From HK1 sp965204915 (GTDB taxonomy: Bacteria; Pseudomonadota; Gammaproteobacteria; HK1), in NCBI GenBank assembly GCA_965204915.1, contig OZ242023.1:744001-808000 (forward strand): DNA of 64,000 nt, written 5' to 3'. This document shows, piece after piece, positions 56,956-64,000 of this stretch (positions are counted from its first letter, which is position 1; each line of letters begins with the position of its first letter). Below the pieces are notes generated by a model. That model searched no databases. It worked only from the letters and a program-made list of their open reading frames with translations, and was not told the DNA's origin. The position numbers and the translations under genes were made by a program.

Positions 56956-59102
56956 TGCGGGTGTCCCGCCCCCCTCGATACCGTATGACCCGACCGCCGC
57001 CCACCGACACCTGGATCACGCTTCCGGACGGGCGAAGGCTCGCCGCCCGGCTGTGGCGGCCGGAAACGGACAGGCCAGCCCCCGCCATCCTGGAATACCT
57101 GCCCTACCGCAAGCGCGACGCCACCGCGCCGCGCGACGCCACCACCCATCCGGTGTTCGCCGCGGCCGGCTACGCCTGCGTCCGGGTCGATGTCGCCGGC
57201 ACCGGGGATTCGGACGGACTCTTCGACGACGAGTATTCGGAGCAGGAGCTCTCCGACGGCGAGGCGGTGATCGCCTGGATCGCGCACCAGCCATGGTGCG
57301 ACGGCAACGTCGGGATGATCGGGATCTCCTGGGGCGGGTTCAACGGACTGCAGCTCGCCTTTCGCCGTCCGCCGGCGCTGAAGGCGGTGGTCACCTGCTG
57401 CTCCACCGTGGACCGCTACGCGGACGACATCCATTACATGGGCGGCTGCCTGCTGACCGACAACTTCAACTGGGGCGCCCAGATGCTGGCCTACCAGTCC
57501 CGGCCGCCCGATCCGGCGCTGCGCGACGACTGGCGCGAGCGCTGGATCGAGCGGATCGAGACCCTGCCCTTCCTCGCCGCTCGCTGGATGGACCACCCGA
57601 CCCGCGACGCGTACTGGCGGCACGGCTCGGTCTGCGAAGACTGGCCGGCCATCAAGGCGGCGGTGCTGGCCATCGGCGGCTGGGCGGACGCCTACGTCAA
57701 CGCGCCTCCGGCGCTCGCCGCGAACCTGTCCGCGCCGGTCAAGGCGCTGATCGGCCCGTGGGAGCACAAGTATCCCCACATCGCCCGGATCAACCCCGCG
57801 GACTTCCACGGCGAGGTCATCGGCTGGTTCGACCGCTGGCTCAAGGGCGAGCGCAACGGGGCGGAGAACCTGCCCGCCTGTCGCGCCTTCATCCAGGAAC
57901 ATGACTCGACGCCGCCCTCCCCGCTCTACGGGCCGCGCTCCGGCCGCTGGATCGGCGAGGCAGCCTGGCCGTCGCCGAACGTCGGCGCGATGACCCTGTA
58001 TCCGGGGCTTGTCCCTGACACGCCGCTCCGGGGAGACGACGTCGCGTCGCCGGCGGCCTCATCCACCCCAGGGCCCACCGCCGATGCGCCGCACCAGGGA
58101 GACGAAGCGCCGCCACGGCGCGGGTCGCAGGCTCCGCGTCCAGGTGCCGGTACGCTGTCGGCGATGCCGGGGACGGGCAAGCAGGTGGTGGCGACGCTCC
58201 ATCACGTCGGTCTCGCGGCGGCCTGCTTCTGTCCGGGGATGCGGATCGACAACGAGCTGGCCGCCGACCAGACCCCGGACGATGCGGCCTCGGCCTGCTT
58301 CGACACCGATGCGCTGGAAGCTCCGCTGGAGCTTCTGGGCCGGCCCTTGGTCGAGCTCGCCTTCTCCACCGACCGGCCCGTGGCGCATCTCTGCTTCAGG
58401 CTGTGCGACGTGGGGCCGGGCGGAGCATCGCAGCGGATCACCTGGCGGGCCTTCAACCTGACCCATCACGCGGGCCCCGAGTCTCCCGCCGCGCTCGACC
58501 CCGGGCGTCTCTACCATGCGCGCATCGCGTTGAACGAGTGCGCCCATCGATTGCGGGCCGGGCATCGGCTTCGGCTCGCGATCTCGACGAGCTACTGGCC
58601 GGTGGTCTGGCCGGCTCCGGCCGCGGCGGCGGTGACCCTGCATCTGCCGGAGTGCCGTCTGATCCTGCCCGAGCGCCGAGCCGCCGACGAGATCGATCCG
58701 GTCGCGCCGGATGCCCCTGCCGATTTCCCCGTCCACGCCGCCGAGGCGTTGCGGGAGCCCACGAACCGGACCGAGCGCGCCATCGCCCCCGACGGTACCC
58801 ACGTGCTGGAGACGTTCGACGACTTCGGCGCGAGCCGCGACCTCGAACATGGGCTGGAGACCGGCAGCCACGTGGAGCAACGCTACTCGATCCATCCCGA
58901 CGACCCGCTGTCGGCCCGCCACGAAGCCCGCTGGCGTTACGAGCTCCGGCGCGGGGGCTGGCAGGTGCGGATCCACTCCGAGAGCGTGATGACCTCGGAT
59001 TCGGACCACTTCCACCTCGCCCGCGGGATCACCGCGTGGGAGGGCGAAACGGTGGTCATCGCCCGGACATGGGAGGAGCACGTCCCCCGCGGGCTGTGGT
59101 GA
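56955..59102 (+). CDS. CocE/NonD family hydrolase (X-Pro dipeptidyl-peptidase-like)
   Basis: A 715-aa alpha/beta hydrolase. PAILEYLPYRKRDATAPRD, VRVDVAGTGDSDGLFDDEYS and the nucleophile motif GMIGISWGGFNGLQLAFRRP (GxSxG) belong to PF02129. A C-terminal jelly-roll (PF08530) has RLYHARIALNECAHRLRAGH and RLRLAISTSYWPVVWPAP. Such enzymes hydrolyse esters or acyl-peptides. A ~55-residue low-complexity stretch (about 355-410, Pro/Ala/Gly-rich) interrupts the fold and contains an in-frame 66-bp imperfect duplication. Confidence 0.87.
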   Translation: MRVSRPPRYRMTRPPPTDTWITLPDGRRLAARLWRPETDRPAPAILEYLPYRKRDATAPRDATTHPVFAAAGYACVRVDVAGTGDSDGLFDDEYSEQELSDGEAVIAWIAHQPWCDGNVGMIGISWGGFNGLQLAFRRPPALKAVVTCCSTVDRYADDIHYMGGCLLTDNFNWGAQMLAYQSRPPDPALRDDWRERWIERIETLPFLAARWMDHPTRDAYWRHGSVCEDWPAIKAAVLAIGGWADAYVNAPPALAANLSAPVKALIGPWEHKYPHIARINPADFHGEVIGWFDRWLKGERNGAENLPACRAFIQEHDSTPPSPLYGPRSGRWIGEAAWPSPNVGAMTLYPGLVPDTPLRGDDVASPAASSTPGPTADAPHQGDEAPPRRGSQAPRPGAGTLSAMPGTGKQVVATLHHVGLAAACFCPGMRIDNELAADQTPDDAASACFDTDALEAPLELLGRPLVELAFSTDRPVAHLCFRLCDVGPGGASQRITWRAFNLTHHAGPESPAALDPGRLYHARIALNECAHRLRAGHRLRLAISTSYWPVVWPAPAAAAVTLHLPECRLILPERRAADEIDPVAPDAPADFPVHAAEALREPTNRTERAIAPDGTHVLETFDDFGASRDLEHGLETGSHVEQRYSIHPDDPLSARHEARWRYELRRGGWQVRIHSESVMTSDSDHFHLARGITAWEGETVVIARTWEEHVPRGLW

Positions 59103-59309
59103 TCTGCGGCGGGACCGACGGAGGCAGCCACGGGGCGGCGGGCCCGGGTATCGGCGGTTCGACCCGCGACGGCCGGCCGCGAATCCGTTACCCTTGACGC
59201 CGTGCCGATCCCGGCGGCGCCGTTCAGCCGGGCAAAGTTCGTTCGTGACCGCTGCTCGGGGATGGGCTACGCCAACCTCTCGGACTTCAATCCTTCAAGG
59301 AGAATACGA

Positions 59310-59840
59310 ATGGGTTTCAACCCCAACGACCGCATGGCGCTGTTCATCGATGGCCCGAATTTTTATGGATCGATCCGTGACGTCGGGATAAAGGTGGACT
59401 ATACACGAATGCTGGATTTCTTTCAGAGCAAGGCACGCCTGCTCCGCGCATACTATTACACGGCGCTCATGGAGGATCGGGCGGAAGAGCGGAACGACTT
59501 TCTGCGGCGTCTGACGGATTGGCTCAGCTTCAACGGCTATACCGTCATTACCAAACCGGCGAAAGTCTTCCACGATGAATCCGGCGGACAGGTCATGAAA
59601 GGCAACATGGACATAGAGATTGCGATCGACATGCTCGACATGGCGTCGCATATCGACCATGCGATCCTCTGTTCGGGAGACGGAGATTTCCGGAGATTGG
59701 TGGAGGCCGTACAGCGACGCGGGGTCAGGGTATCGATAGTCAGTACGGAGCAGATGCTGGCCTCCGAGCTCAAGCGGCAAGCCGACGAATTCATAGACTT
59801 GAACCACATCGAGCAAGATATAAGGCAGATCGAAAGATGA
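59310..59840 (+). CDS. NYN domain protein (LabA/DUF88-like), second of two
   Basis: A 176-aa protein: MALFIDGPNFYGSIRDVGIK (first Asp), KGNMDIEIAIDMLDMASHID (second), HAILCSGDGDFRRLVEAVQR (SGDGDF) and ASELKRQADEFIDL. This is the LabA/DUF88 group of PIN-like RNases. AAGGAGA stands before the ATG at 59310. Base composition is lower in GC than in the flanks, suggesting separate origin from the NYN gene at 56341. Confidence 0.88.
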   Translation: MGFNPNDRMALFIDGPNFYGSIRDVGIKVDYTRMLDFFQSKARLLRAYYYTALMEDRAEERNDFLRRLTDWLSFNGYTVITKPAKVFHDESGGQVMKGNMDIEIAIDMLDMASHIDHAILCSGDGDFRRLVEAVQRRGVRVSIVSTEQMLASELKRQADEFIDLNHIEQDIRQIER

Positions 59841-60131
59841 GCGGCGCGGGGCTCCGATCCTTCCGTGCCCGCGCGCTTCGTGAAGATCGCGGTTGCCGGT
59901 CCCGGTCCGTGGTTGCGGATACGCGCCGTTCGGCCGTGACGAACCGTACCGTGCGCTGCGCGCCGGCGGGAGAGCGTCCCCCCCGGATTGACGCGCCCGT
60001 GCCGATTCCCAACAATATCGGCGACGCGCGTGGCCGGGCGACGGACACGGAACGCCGATGACGGGTGCGGTCCGGACGTCTCGCGCCGCGGGTGCTCCAA
60101 CGCAGTTGTCCCCAACGAAAAGGAGAATGCA

Positions 60132-60578
60132 ATGCCGCTGCTCACCGAAGGCAGCCCCGCGCCGGCCTTTTCGGTGCCCAATCAGGACGGCACGGCCACG
60201 TCGCTCGACCGGTTTGCCGGCAAGTGGCTCGTCCTGTGGTGGTATCCGAAAGCCGACACCCCGGGCTGAACCAGGGAAGGCCAAGGGTTCCGTGATCGAT
60301 CCCATGACTTCCAGGCAAAGAACGCCGTGATCCTGGGCGCCAGCTTCGACTCACCGGAGGAGAACAAGGCGTTCAAGGACAAGTTCAACTTTCCCTACGA
60401 CCTGCTGTGCGACACCGACAAATCCATGGGCATCGCCTATGGCGCCGCCGCCGATGCAGGCGCATCGCATCCGGCGCGCATCAGCTACCTGATCGACCCG
60501 GAAGGGAAGATCGCGAAGGTCTACGGCAAGGTGGTTCCTGCCGATCACCCCGACGAGGTGCTCCGGGACCTCGGCTGA
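60132..60578 (+). CDS. Peroxiredoxin (Bcp/PrxQ type) with in-frame TGA at the catalytic position: probable selenoprotein
   Basis: Read through the TGA at 60267-60269, the frame gives a 148-residue AhpC/TSA protein. MPLLTEGSPAPAFSVPNQDG, LVLWWYPKADTPG, then the TGA as residue 46, then TREGQGFRDRSHDFQ and AVILGASFDSPEENKAFKDK. The end is ISYLIDPEGKIAKVYGKVVP and HPDEVLRDLG. In Bcp-type enzymes residue 46 is the peroxidatic Cys of TPGCT, so selenocysteine fits. There is no other stop or frameshift. AAAAGGAGA precedes the ATG at 60132. A small hairpin follows the TGA. A Cys-to-stop mutation is the alternative. Automatic callers would give two fragments, 60132-60269 and 60327-60578. Confidence 0.82.
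60267..60312 (+). promoter_or_regulatory. Candidate bacterial SECIS hairpin after the TGA codon
   Basis: Two alternative small folds follow the TGA. One is GGAA (60275-60278) with TTCC (60288-60291) around a loop starting GG. The other is GGAA with TTCC at 60309-60312, enclosing GGG (60285-60287) with CCC (60301-60303). The second puts the apical loop 18 bases after the TGA, within the usual range for bacterial SECIS elements. Pairing is short and I cannot compute its energy. Confidence 0.35.
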
Positions 60579-60915
60579 CAGCCGGCTGCCGCATCCCGAG
60601 CCGGCGGATTGACCGGCCGGCTCGGGATGATCGCGGCGCCGGCGCGGCAGGGCGAGATGCTCGCAATACGAAGCGCAGCCGGTGGATCGACTCGCAGAGG
60701 GCGCGCGTGGCGAGCACGGTGTCTTCGTCGAGCCCGCAACACGAGGAGCAGCGGGTGGAGCGACTCCAGGGCCACGAGGCACTTTCATCGTACATGCGGG
60801 CGGCCGTAGGGTCGGGTTGCCGATTCGGCGGTCGGCCTCGTGACGTACTTCACGATGCCGGGCGGCGTACGCGCGATGCTCTACCAGCCCCACTATCGCA
60901 AGCACGCCGACTGAG
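60579..60915 (+). other. Intergenic stretch with a possible VOC-domain remnant
   Basis: No intact gene. The last ~35 codons before 60914 read VTYFTMPGGVRAMLYQPHYR, like the final strand of glyoxalase/VOC proteins, but no start or upstream domain remains. This is a weak suggestion only. Confidence 0.3.
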
Positions 60916-61881
60916 ATGATCGCGAACGAAACCATCGAGCAGGCCGCGTACGACGTCATGTGCAAGGCGGCCATCGACATTCCCGAGGACTACCTCGGCG
61001 GCATCGAGGGCATGGTGCGGAGCGAGCAGGGCACCCTCTCGTGCTTCGTGCTCCGGTCGATGGTGGAGAACTACGAGGCGGCGAGCACGGATCGGCGGCC
61101 GATGTGCGCGGATACCGGCCTGCCGCGCTACTACGTCAAGGTGGGCAACGAGGCGCGGATCGGCGGCGGGTTCGTCGGCGCAGAAAGGGCGTTGCGCTCG
61201 GCCACCGCGCGCGCGACCCGTGACGTGCCGCTACGGCCCAACCGGGTGCATCCGCTGTGGCGCACCGACCACGACAACAACGTCGGCATCAACGCGCCGG
61301 AGATCGAGTGGAGCTTCGAGCCGGACGCGGACTGGGTCGAGATCACCACGGTGCACAAGGGCGGCCTGTTCGGCACCGACTACCGGATGCTCTTCCCCGG
61401 CGACGGCATCGACGGGATCAAGCGTTTCTACCTCGACACCCTGGTGGCCTTCGGTAGGCGCGGCCTCGCCTGCCAGCCCGCGATCGTCGGGGTCGGGCTG
61501 GGCGGCTCCAAGGACATCTCGATGGTGCTCGGCAAGCAGGCCGCGTGCCTGCGCACGGTCGGGGACCGGCACCCGGACCCGCGGATCGCGGCGCTGGAGC
61601 TGGAGCTGAAGGAACTCGGGAACGGCATCGGGATGGGCGCGATGGGGTTCCTCGGCTCGTCGATGGTGGTGGACTGCCACGTCGAGGCCGGTTACACCCA
61701 CACCGGCGGGATGCCGATGAGCGTGCACACGTTCTGCCTGTCCTCGCGCCGCGCGACGGCGAGGGTGGGCGCGGACGGAACGATCGAGCTGCGCACGGAC
61801 CCGCGATGGTTCACCCCTTACATGCGGCGGGAAACGGTGGAGTGGACGGGCGAGGCGCAAGGCGCGCGGAAGTCGGTCTGA
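60916..61881 (+). CDS. Fumarate hydratase class I / L-tartrate dehydratase alpha subunit (Fe-S)
   Basis: A 321-aa protein of PF05681: TDRRPMCADTGLPRYYVKVG (cluster Cys), HDNNVGINAPEIEWSFEPDA, VGVGLGGSKDISMVLGKQA and GMGAMGFLGSSMVVDCHVEA with a further Cys. It forms the N-terminal half of a [4Fe-4S] hydro-lyase, and the partner beta subunit (TtdB/FumA-C) should follow. Instead an IS remnant and a truncated oxygenase follow, so the partner is missing at this site. Activity here depends on a beta subunit elsewhere. Confidence 0.88.
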   Translation: MIANETIEQAAYDVMCKAAIDIPEDYLGGIEGMVRSEQGTLSCFVLRSMVENYEAASTDRRPMCADTGLPRYYVKVGNEARIGGGFVGAERALRSATARATRDVPLRPNRVHPLWRTDHDNNVGINAPEIEWSFEPDADWVEITTVHKGGLFGTDYRMLFPGDGIDGIKRFYLDTLVAFGRRGLACQPAIVGVGLGGSKDISMVLGKQAACLRTVGDRHPDPRIAALELELKELGNGIGMGAMGFLGSSMVVDCHVEAGYTHTGGMPMSVHTFCLSSRRATARVGADGTIELRTDPRWFTPYMRRETVEWTGEAQGARKSV

Positions 61882-61894
61882 CGATCCCGGCAAC

Positions 61895-62050
61895 ATTCTC
61901 GTTGAAGTACCCGTCGTTGCTGCAATTCGAGCAGGACGCCCGGGGTCTGGGGGAGTCGGCGCACGAGCCGCGGCGGGAGAACCTGCGCAGTCTGTTCGGG
62001 GCGGAGCGGACGCCGTCGGACGTGCGGCTGTGCGTCGATACGAGGCGGCA
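61895..62050 (+). mobile_element. Remnant of an IS transposase (N-terminal part)
   Basis: A 50-codon frame without a start reads FSLKYPSLLQFEQDARGL and then ENLRSLFGAERTPSDVRL. This resembles the N-terminus of DDE transposases that begin SLKYPSLLxFD...NLxSLFGVExxPSDTxxR, recognised from memory. The rest of the transposase is absent. It sits between the alpha subunit gene and the truncated oxygenase. Confidence 0.5.
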
Positions 62051-62055
62051 GCGCG

Positions 62056-62841
62056 ATGGTCATCGTCTTCTCCGGTTGCCGGACGATCCGGTCGTGCTGC
62101 GACGAATCCTGCGTGCGGTTCTTCGCGCCACCAGTCTACGCGGCCCGCTCCACCTCGAAGGCGGCGGCGCTCGGGCTCGGCCTCCCGGCCGATCGCTTCA
62201 CCCGGTGGTTCGACGCCCCGCTGACCAACATGACCCTGCTGCGCTATCCCGAGACCGGAAAGGAACGCTGGGGCATCCATCCGCACAAGGATTTCGACGT
62301 GCTGACCCTCCTTGCCCACGATCCGGTGGGCGGCTTGCAGGTGCTGGCGCGCGACGGCGAATGGCTCGACGCGGCCTGCCCCGAGGACGGCTTTCTGGTC
62401 AACGCCGGCGACATGCTGGAGCTGTGGAGCGGCGGCCGGATCCGATCCGCGCCGCATCGGGTCCTGAACCGCTCCGGCCGGGAGCGCGTCTCCTTCCCCT
62501 GGTTCGCCGTGCCCGAGCCCGAGGTCACGATCGAACCTTTGCTGCCCCCCGTGCCCGGCTTCGCCCGCGAGCCGCTGAACTGCGCCGAGGCCAGCGCCGC
62601 GGTGTGGTATTCGAACTGGCCGGACGCCGCGCCGCCGGCCGGCATCGCGCTCGGGGAGTTCGGCGCCCATCCGCGGGAGGCCGTGCGGGCACCGGGCAAG
62701 GGAATGCCGCCGGAGGGGCCGCGGGGACGGCATCGGATCGCAGGCGGGACTGACTTCGCCAGCGTACGGATCGTGGATACTGCCGGACGGGCCACCGGCG
62801 CCGCATCATCGGCCTCGACGGAAGTTGAATGGAGTGGTTGA
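62056..62841 (+). pseudogene. 5'-truncated 2OG-Fe(II) oxygenase (isopenicillin-N-synthase-like)
   Basis: The C-terminal 2OG-FeII_Oxy domain is present: NMTLLRYPETGKERWGIHPH, HKDFDVLTLLAHDPVGGLQV (HxD), SAPHRVLNRSGRERVSFPWF (second His and the RxS 2-oxoglutarate site). Family members are ~300-340 aa with an N-terminal DIOX_N domain of ~110 aa. Here the first ~30 codons from 62056 show no similarity, and the DIOX_N domain is missing, replaced by the IS remnant. It could still be translated as a 261-aa product, but is probably inactive. The last ~80 residues are low in conserved sequence. Confidence 0.7.
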
Positions 62842-63241
62842 ACCGGGCAACGTCATCCGGAGGCATTCGAGCGTTACGCGTGTGGGGGAGGAGAGGGGGT
62901 TGCACGAGGGGTTCGGCCCCGAGACGGCGGCGCAGCTTTCGGAGCTTCTGGCGGACGCCGATGGTGTTGAGGAGGACCCTGCCCAGACAGGGGGTTGAGC
63001 CTCTGAATGCCGTGCCAGCGACGATCTGCATGAGACGAAGCTGCTTGCCCGGCTCCCTCATGCGAAGCGAGGGGCGCTCCGGTGAGATCGCAGCCGCTTT
63101 GTTGGTCATTGACGCCGAATGCGGCGTATTCTTCGGGGCCACTCGACTGCCACCCCGAAAGACCGCCGGCGCGACCACGACTCGCGCAGCTCCGCCACAC
63201 ATTCCGGGACCGGGCAAGGTAACAAGCAAGGACGCTGAATC
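62842..63241. other. Intergenic region before cas3
   Basis: About 400 bases. I see no CRISPR repeat, tRNA or complete gene. The base composition falls slightly toward cas3, and AAGGA lies before the GTG start. Open frames on the minus strand give no protein that I know. Confidence 0.5.
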
Positions 63242-64000
63242 GTGTCGGGAACGTTCGACTTCGACGAAGCCTTCAAGGCGATCACCGGATACGGGCCCTT
63301 TCCCTGGCAGGCTCGTCTGTTCGAGAGGCTGTCTGCCGGCGGGCTCCCGCCAGCCGTGGACATCCCGACCGGCCTCGGCAAAACCTCGGTCATGGCGCTC
63401 TGGCTGCTGGCTCGGGCAGCAGGAGCACACCTGCCCCGTCGCCTGGTCTACGTCGTCGACCGCCGCGCCGTGGTCGATCAGGCCACCACCTTTGCCGCAG
63501 ACATCCGCGCGGCCCTGGATCGCCCGGCTTGCCCGGCTGTCGAGCAGGTGCGGCAAGGGTTGGCGCTCGGAGACCGGCCACTGGCGATCTCCACCTTGCG
63601 CGGCAAGTACGTCGATAATCGCGAATGGCTGGATGATCCCACCGCCCCGGCGATCATCGTCGGCACGGTGGACATGGTCGGCTCCCGCCTGTTGTTCGAG
63701 GGGTATGGCGTTTCCCGGCGGATGCGACCCTACGCGGCGGGCCTGATGGGCTGCGATACCCTCGTGATGCTGGACGAGGCGCATCTTTCCCGTCCCTTCG
63801 AACGACTGCTGTGCACCATCGAGAAAGAACAGCGCGTGTCGGAGGCGAATCATGTCGGGCAGGCGCGAGGCTGTCTTGCCGGTACGCGAGCCGATGAGGA
63901 CTGTCCACCGCCCCTCCGGGTGCTGCCGCTGTCGGCAACCTTGGGCGATGCTCCGGGGCCGGAGCGCCCATTCACCCTCGACGACGAAGATCGGGCGAAC
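63242..64000 (+). CDS. cas3: CRISPR-associated helicase Cas3, type I-G (I-U) like, 3' part outside window
   Basis: 253 codons are visible from the GTG at 63242, which directly follows an in-frame TGA. FDFDEAFKAITGYGPFPWQA, then the Walker A VDIPTGLGKTSVMALWLLAR, RRLVYVVDRRAVVDQATTFA, LAISTLRGKYVDNREW, AIIVGTVDMVGSRLLF, the DEAH box TLVMLDEAHLSRPFERLL and PLSATLG (motif III). The PFPWQ opening and VVDRRAVVDQAT pattern are those of the Cas3 of GSU0051-type (type I-U, now I-G) systems. Cas3 unwinds and degrades the target strand after Cascade binding. The nuclease part and other cas genes lie beyond the edge. Confidence 0.88.
   Translation, partial: MSGTFDFDEAFKAITGYGPFPWQARLFERLSAGGLPPAVDIPTGLGKTSVMALWLLARAAGAHLPRRLVYVVDRRAVVDQATTFAADIRAALDRPACPAVEQVRQGLALGDRPLAISTLRGKYVDNREWLDDPTAPAIIVGTVDMVGSRLLFEGYGVSRRMRPYAAGLMGCDTLVMLDEAHLSRPFERLLCTIEKEQRVSEANHVGQARGCLAGTRADEDCPPPLRVLPLSATLGDAPGPERPFTLDDEDRAN

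Noticed and set aside
60132..60269. Treating the peroxiredoxin as an ordinary pseudogene or as two small proteins
   Set aside because: The only interruption is TGA exactly at the catalytic Cys codon, with the frame kept on both sides; selenocysteine explains this better. The pseudogene option is kept as the alternative.

Overview
The window reads as one contig of a GC-rich gammaproteobacterium. The evidence is a complete 16S-tRNA-Ile-tRNA-Ala-23S-5S operon of gammaproteobacterial type, a slmA gene, and the order radC / coaBC-dut-phosphomannomutase-argB-slmA, which is typical of that class. From sequence alone I cannot place it below class. Genes for methylated-amine, one-carbon, polyamine and guanidino metabolism are frequent, as is common in host-associated or marine lineages, but lifestyle is inference.

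Layout. (1) 1-1560: the 5' part of a dimethylglycine/sarcosine-dehydrogenase-like flavoprotein, cut by the window edge. (2) 1557-13242, minus strand: a defence island on the backbone of a type I restriction-modification operon. hsdM is separated from hsdS-hsdR by two ATPase-plus-partner modules (an AAA ATPase with a small PD-(D/E)xK-like protein, and an OLD/RloA-like ATPase with a TOPRIM-like protein). They are followed by the wreck of an HI0073/HI0074-type nucleotidyltransferase/HEPN pair, and a PIN-domain gene follows hsdR. A 112-bp piece of the flavoprotein gene is repeated, in the same orientation, beyond the far side of the island next to a GMC-oxidoreductase pseudogene. (3) 14.4-20.4 kb: speE, an acyl-CoA-dehydrogenase relative, a DUF3565/DUF1971 protein, an MFS transporter, proC and yggT. 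(4) 20.4-26.6 kb: the housekeeping cluster, minus strand, with radC divergent. (5) 27.2-35.4 kb: denD, an SDR, a methyltransferase, gloA, a DUF1989-GcvT fusion and an M23 peptidase. (6) 35.8-41.25 kb: the rRNA operon with promoter, boxA sites and processing stems. (7) 41.35-56.2 kb: an L,D-transpeptidase; a molybdenum hydroxylase (form II CoxL-CoxM-CoxS/CoxG) facing an amidohydrolase; then an aminotransferase, an N-formylglutamate-amidohydrolase-like protein, an agmatinase-family ureohydrolase, an SbmA/BacA-like transporter, a carbonic anhydrase and a class I glutamine amidotransferase. (8) 56.3-62.8 kb: two NYN-domain proteins around a CocE-like hydrolase, a peroxiredoxin whose catalytic cysteine codon is TGA (a probable selenoprotein), a fumarate/tartrate hydratase alpha subunit, an IS remnant and a truncated 2OG-Fe(II) oxygenase. 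(9) From 63242 to the right edge: the N-terminal part of a type I-G (formerly I-U) cas3, so a CRISPR-Cas locus probably continues outside the window.

Repeats. A palindromic element with the core GTCATTCCCGCGAAAGCGGG occurs as two full copies (26843-26995 and 47480-47645) and one short perfect palindrome inside the defence island (6751-6825). Diverged tandem duplications recur at several sites: the denD/SDR junction, the 3' end of the M23 gene, the C-terminus of one island ATPase, the middle of the CocE-like gene, and near 51.9 kb.
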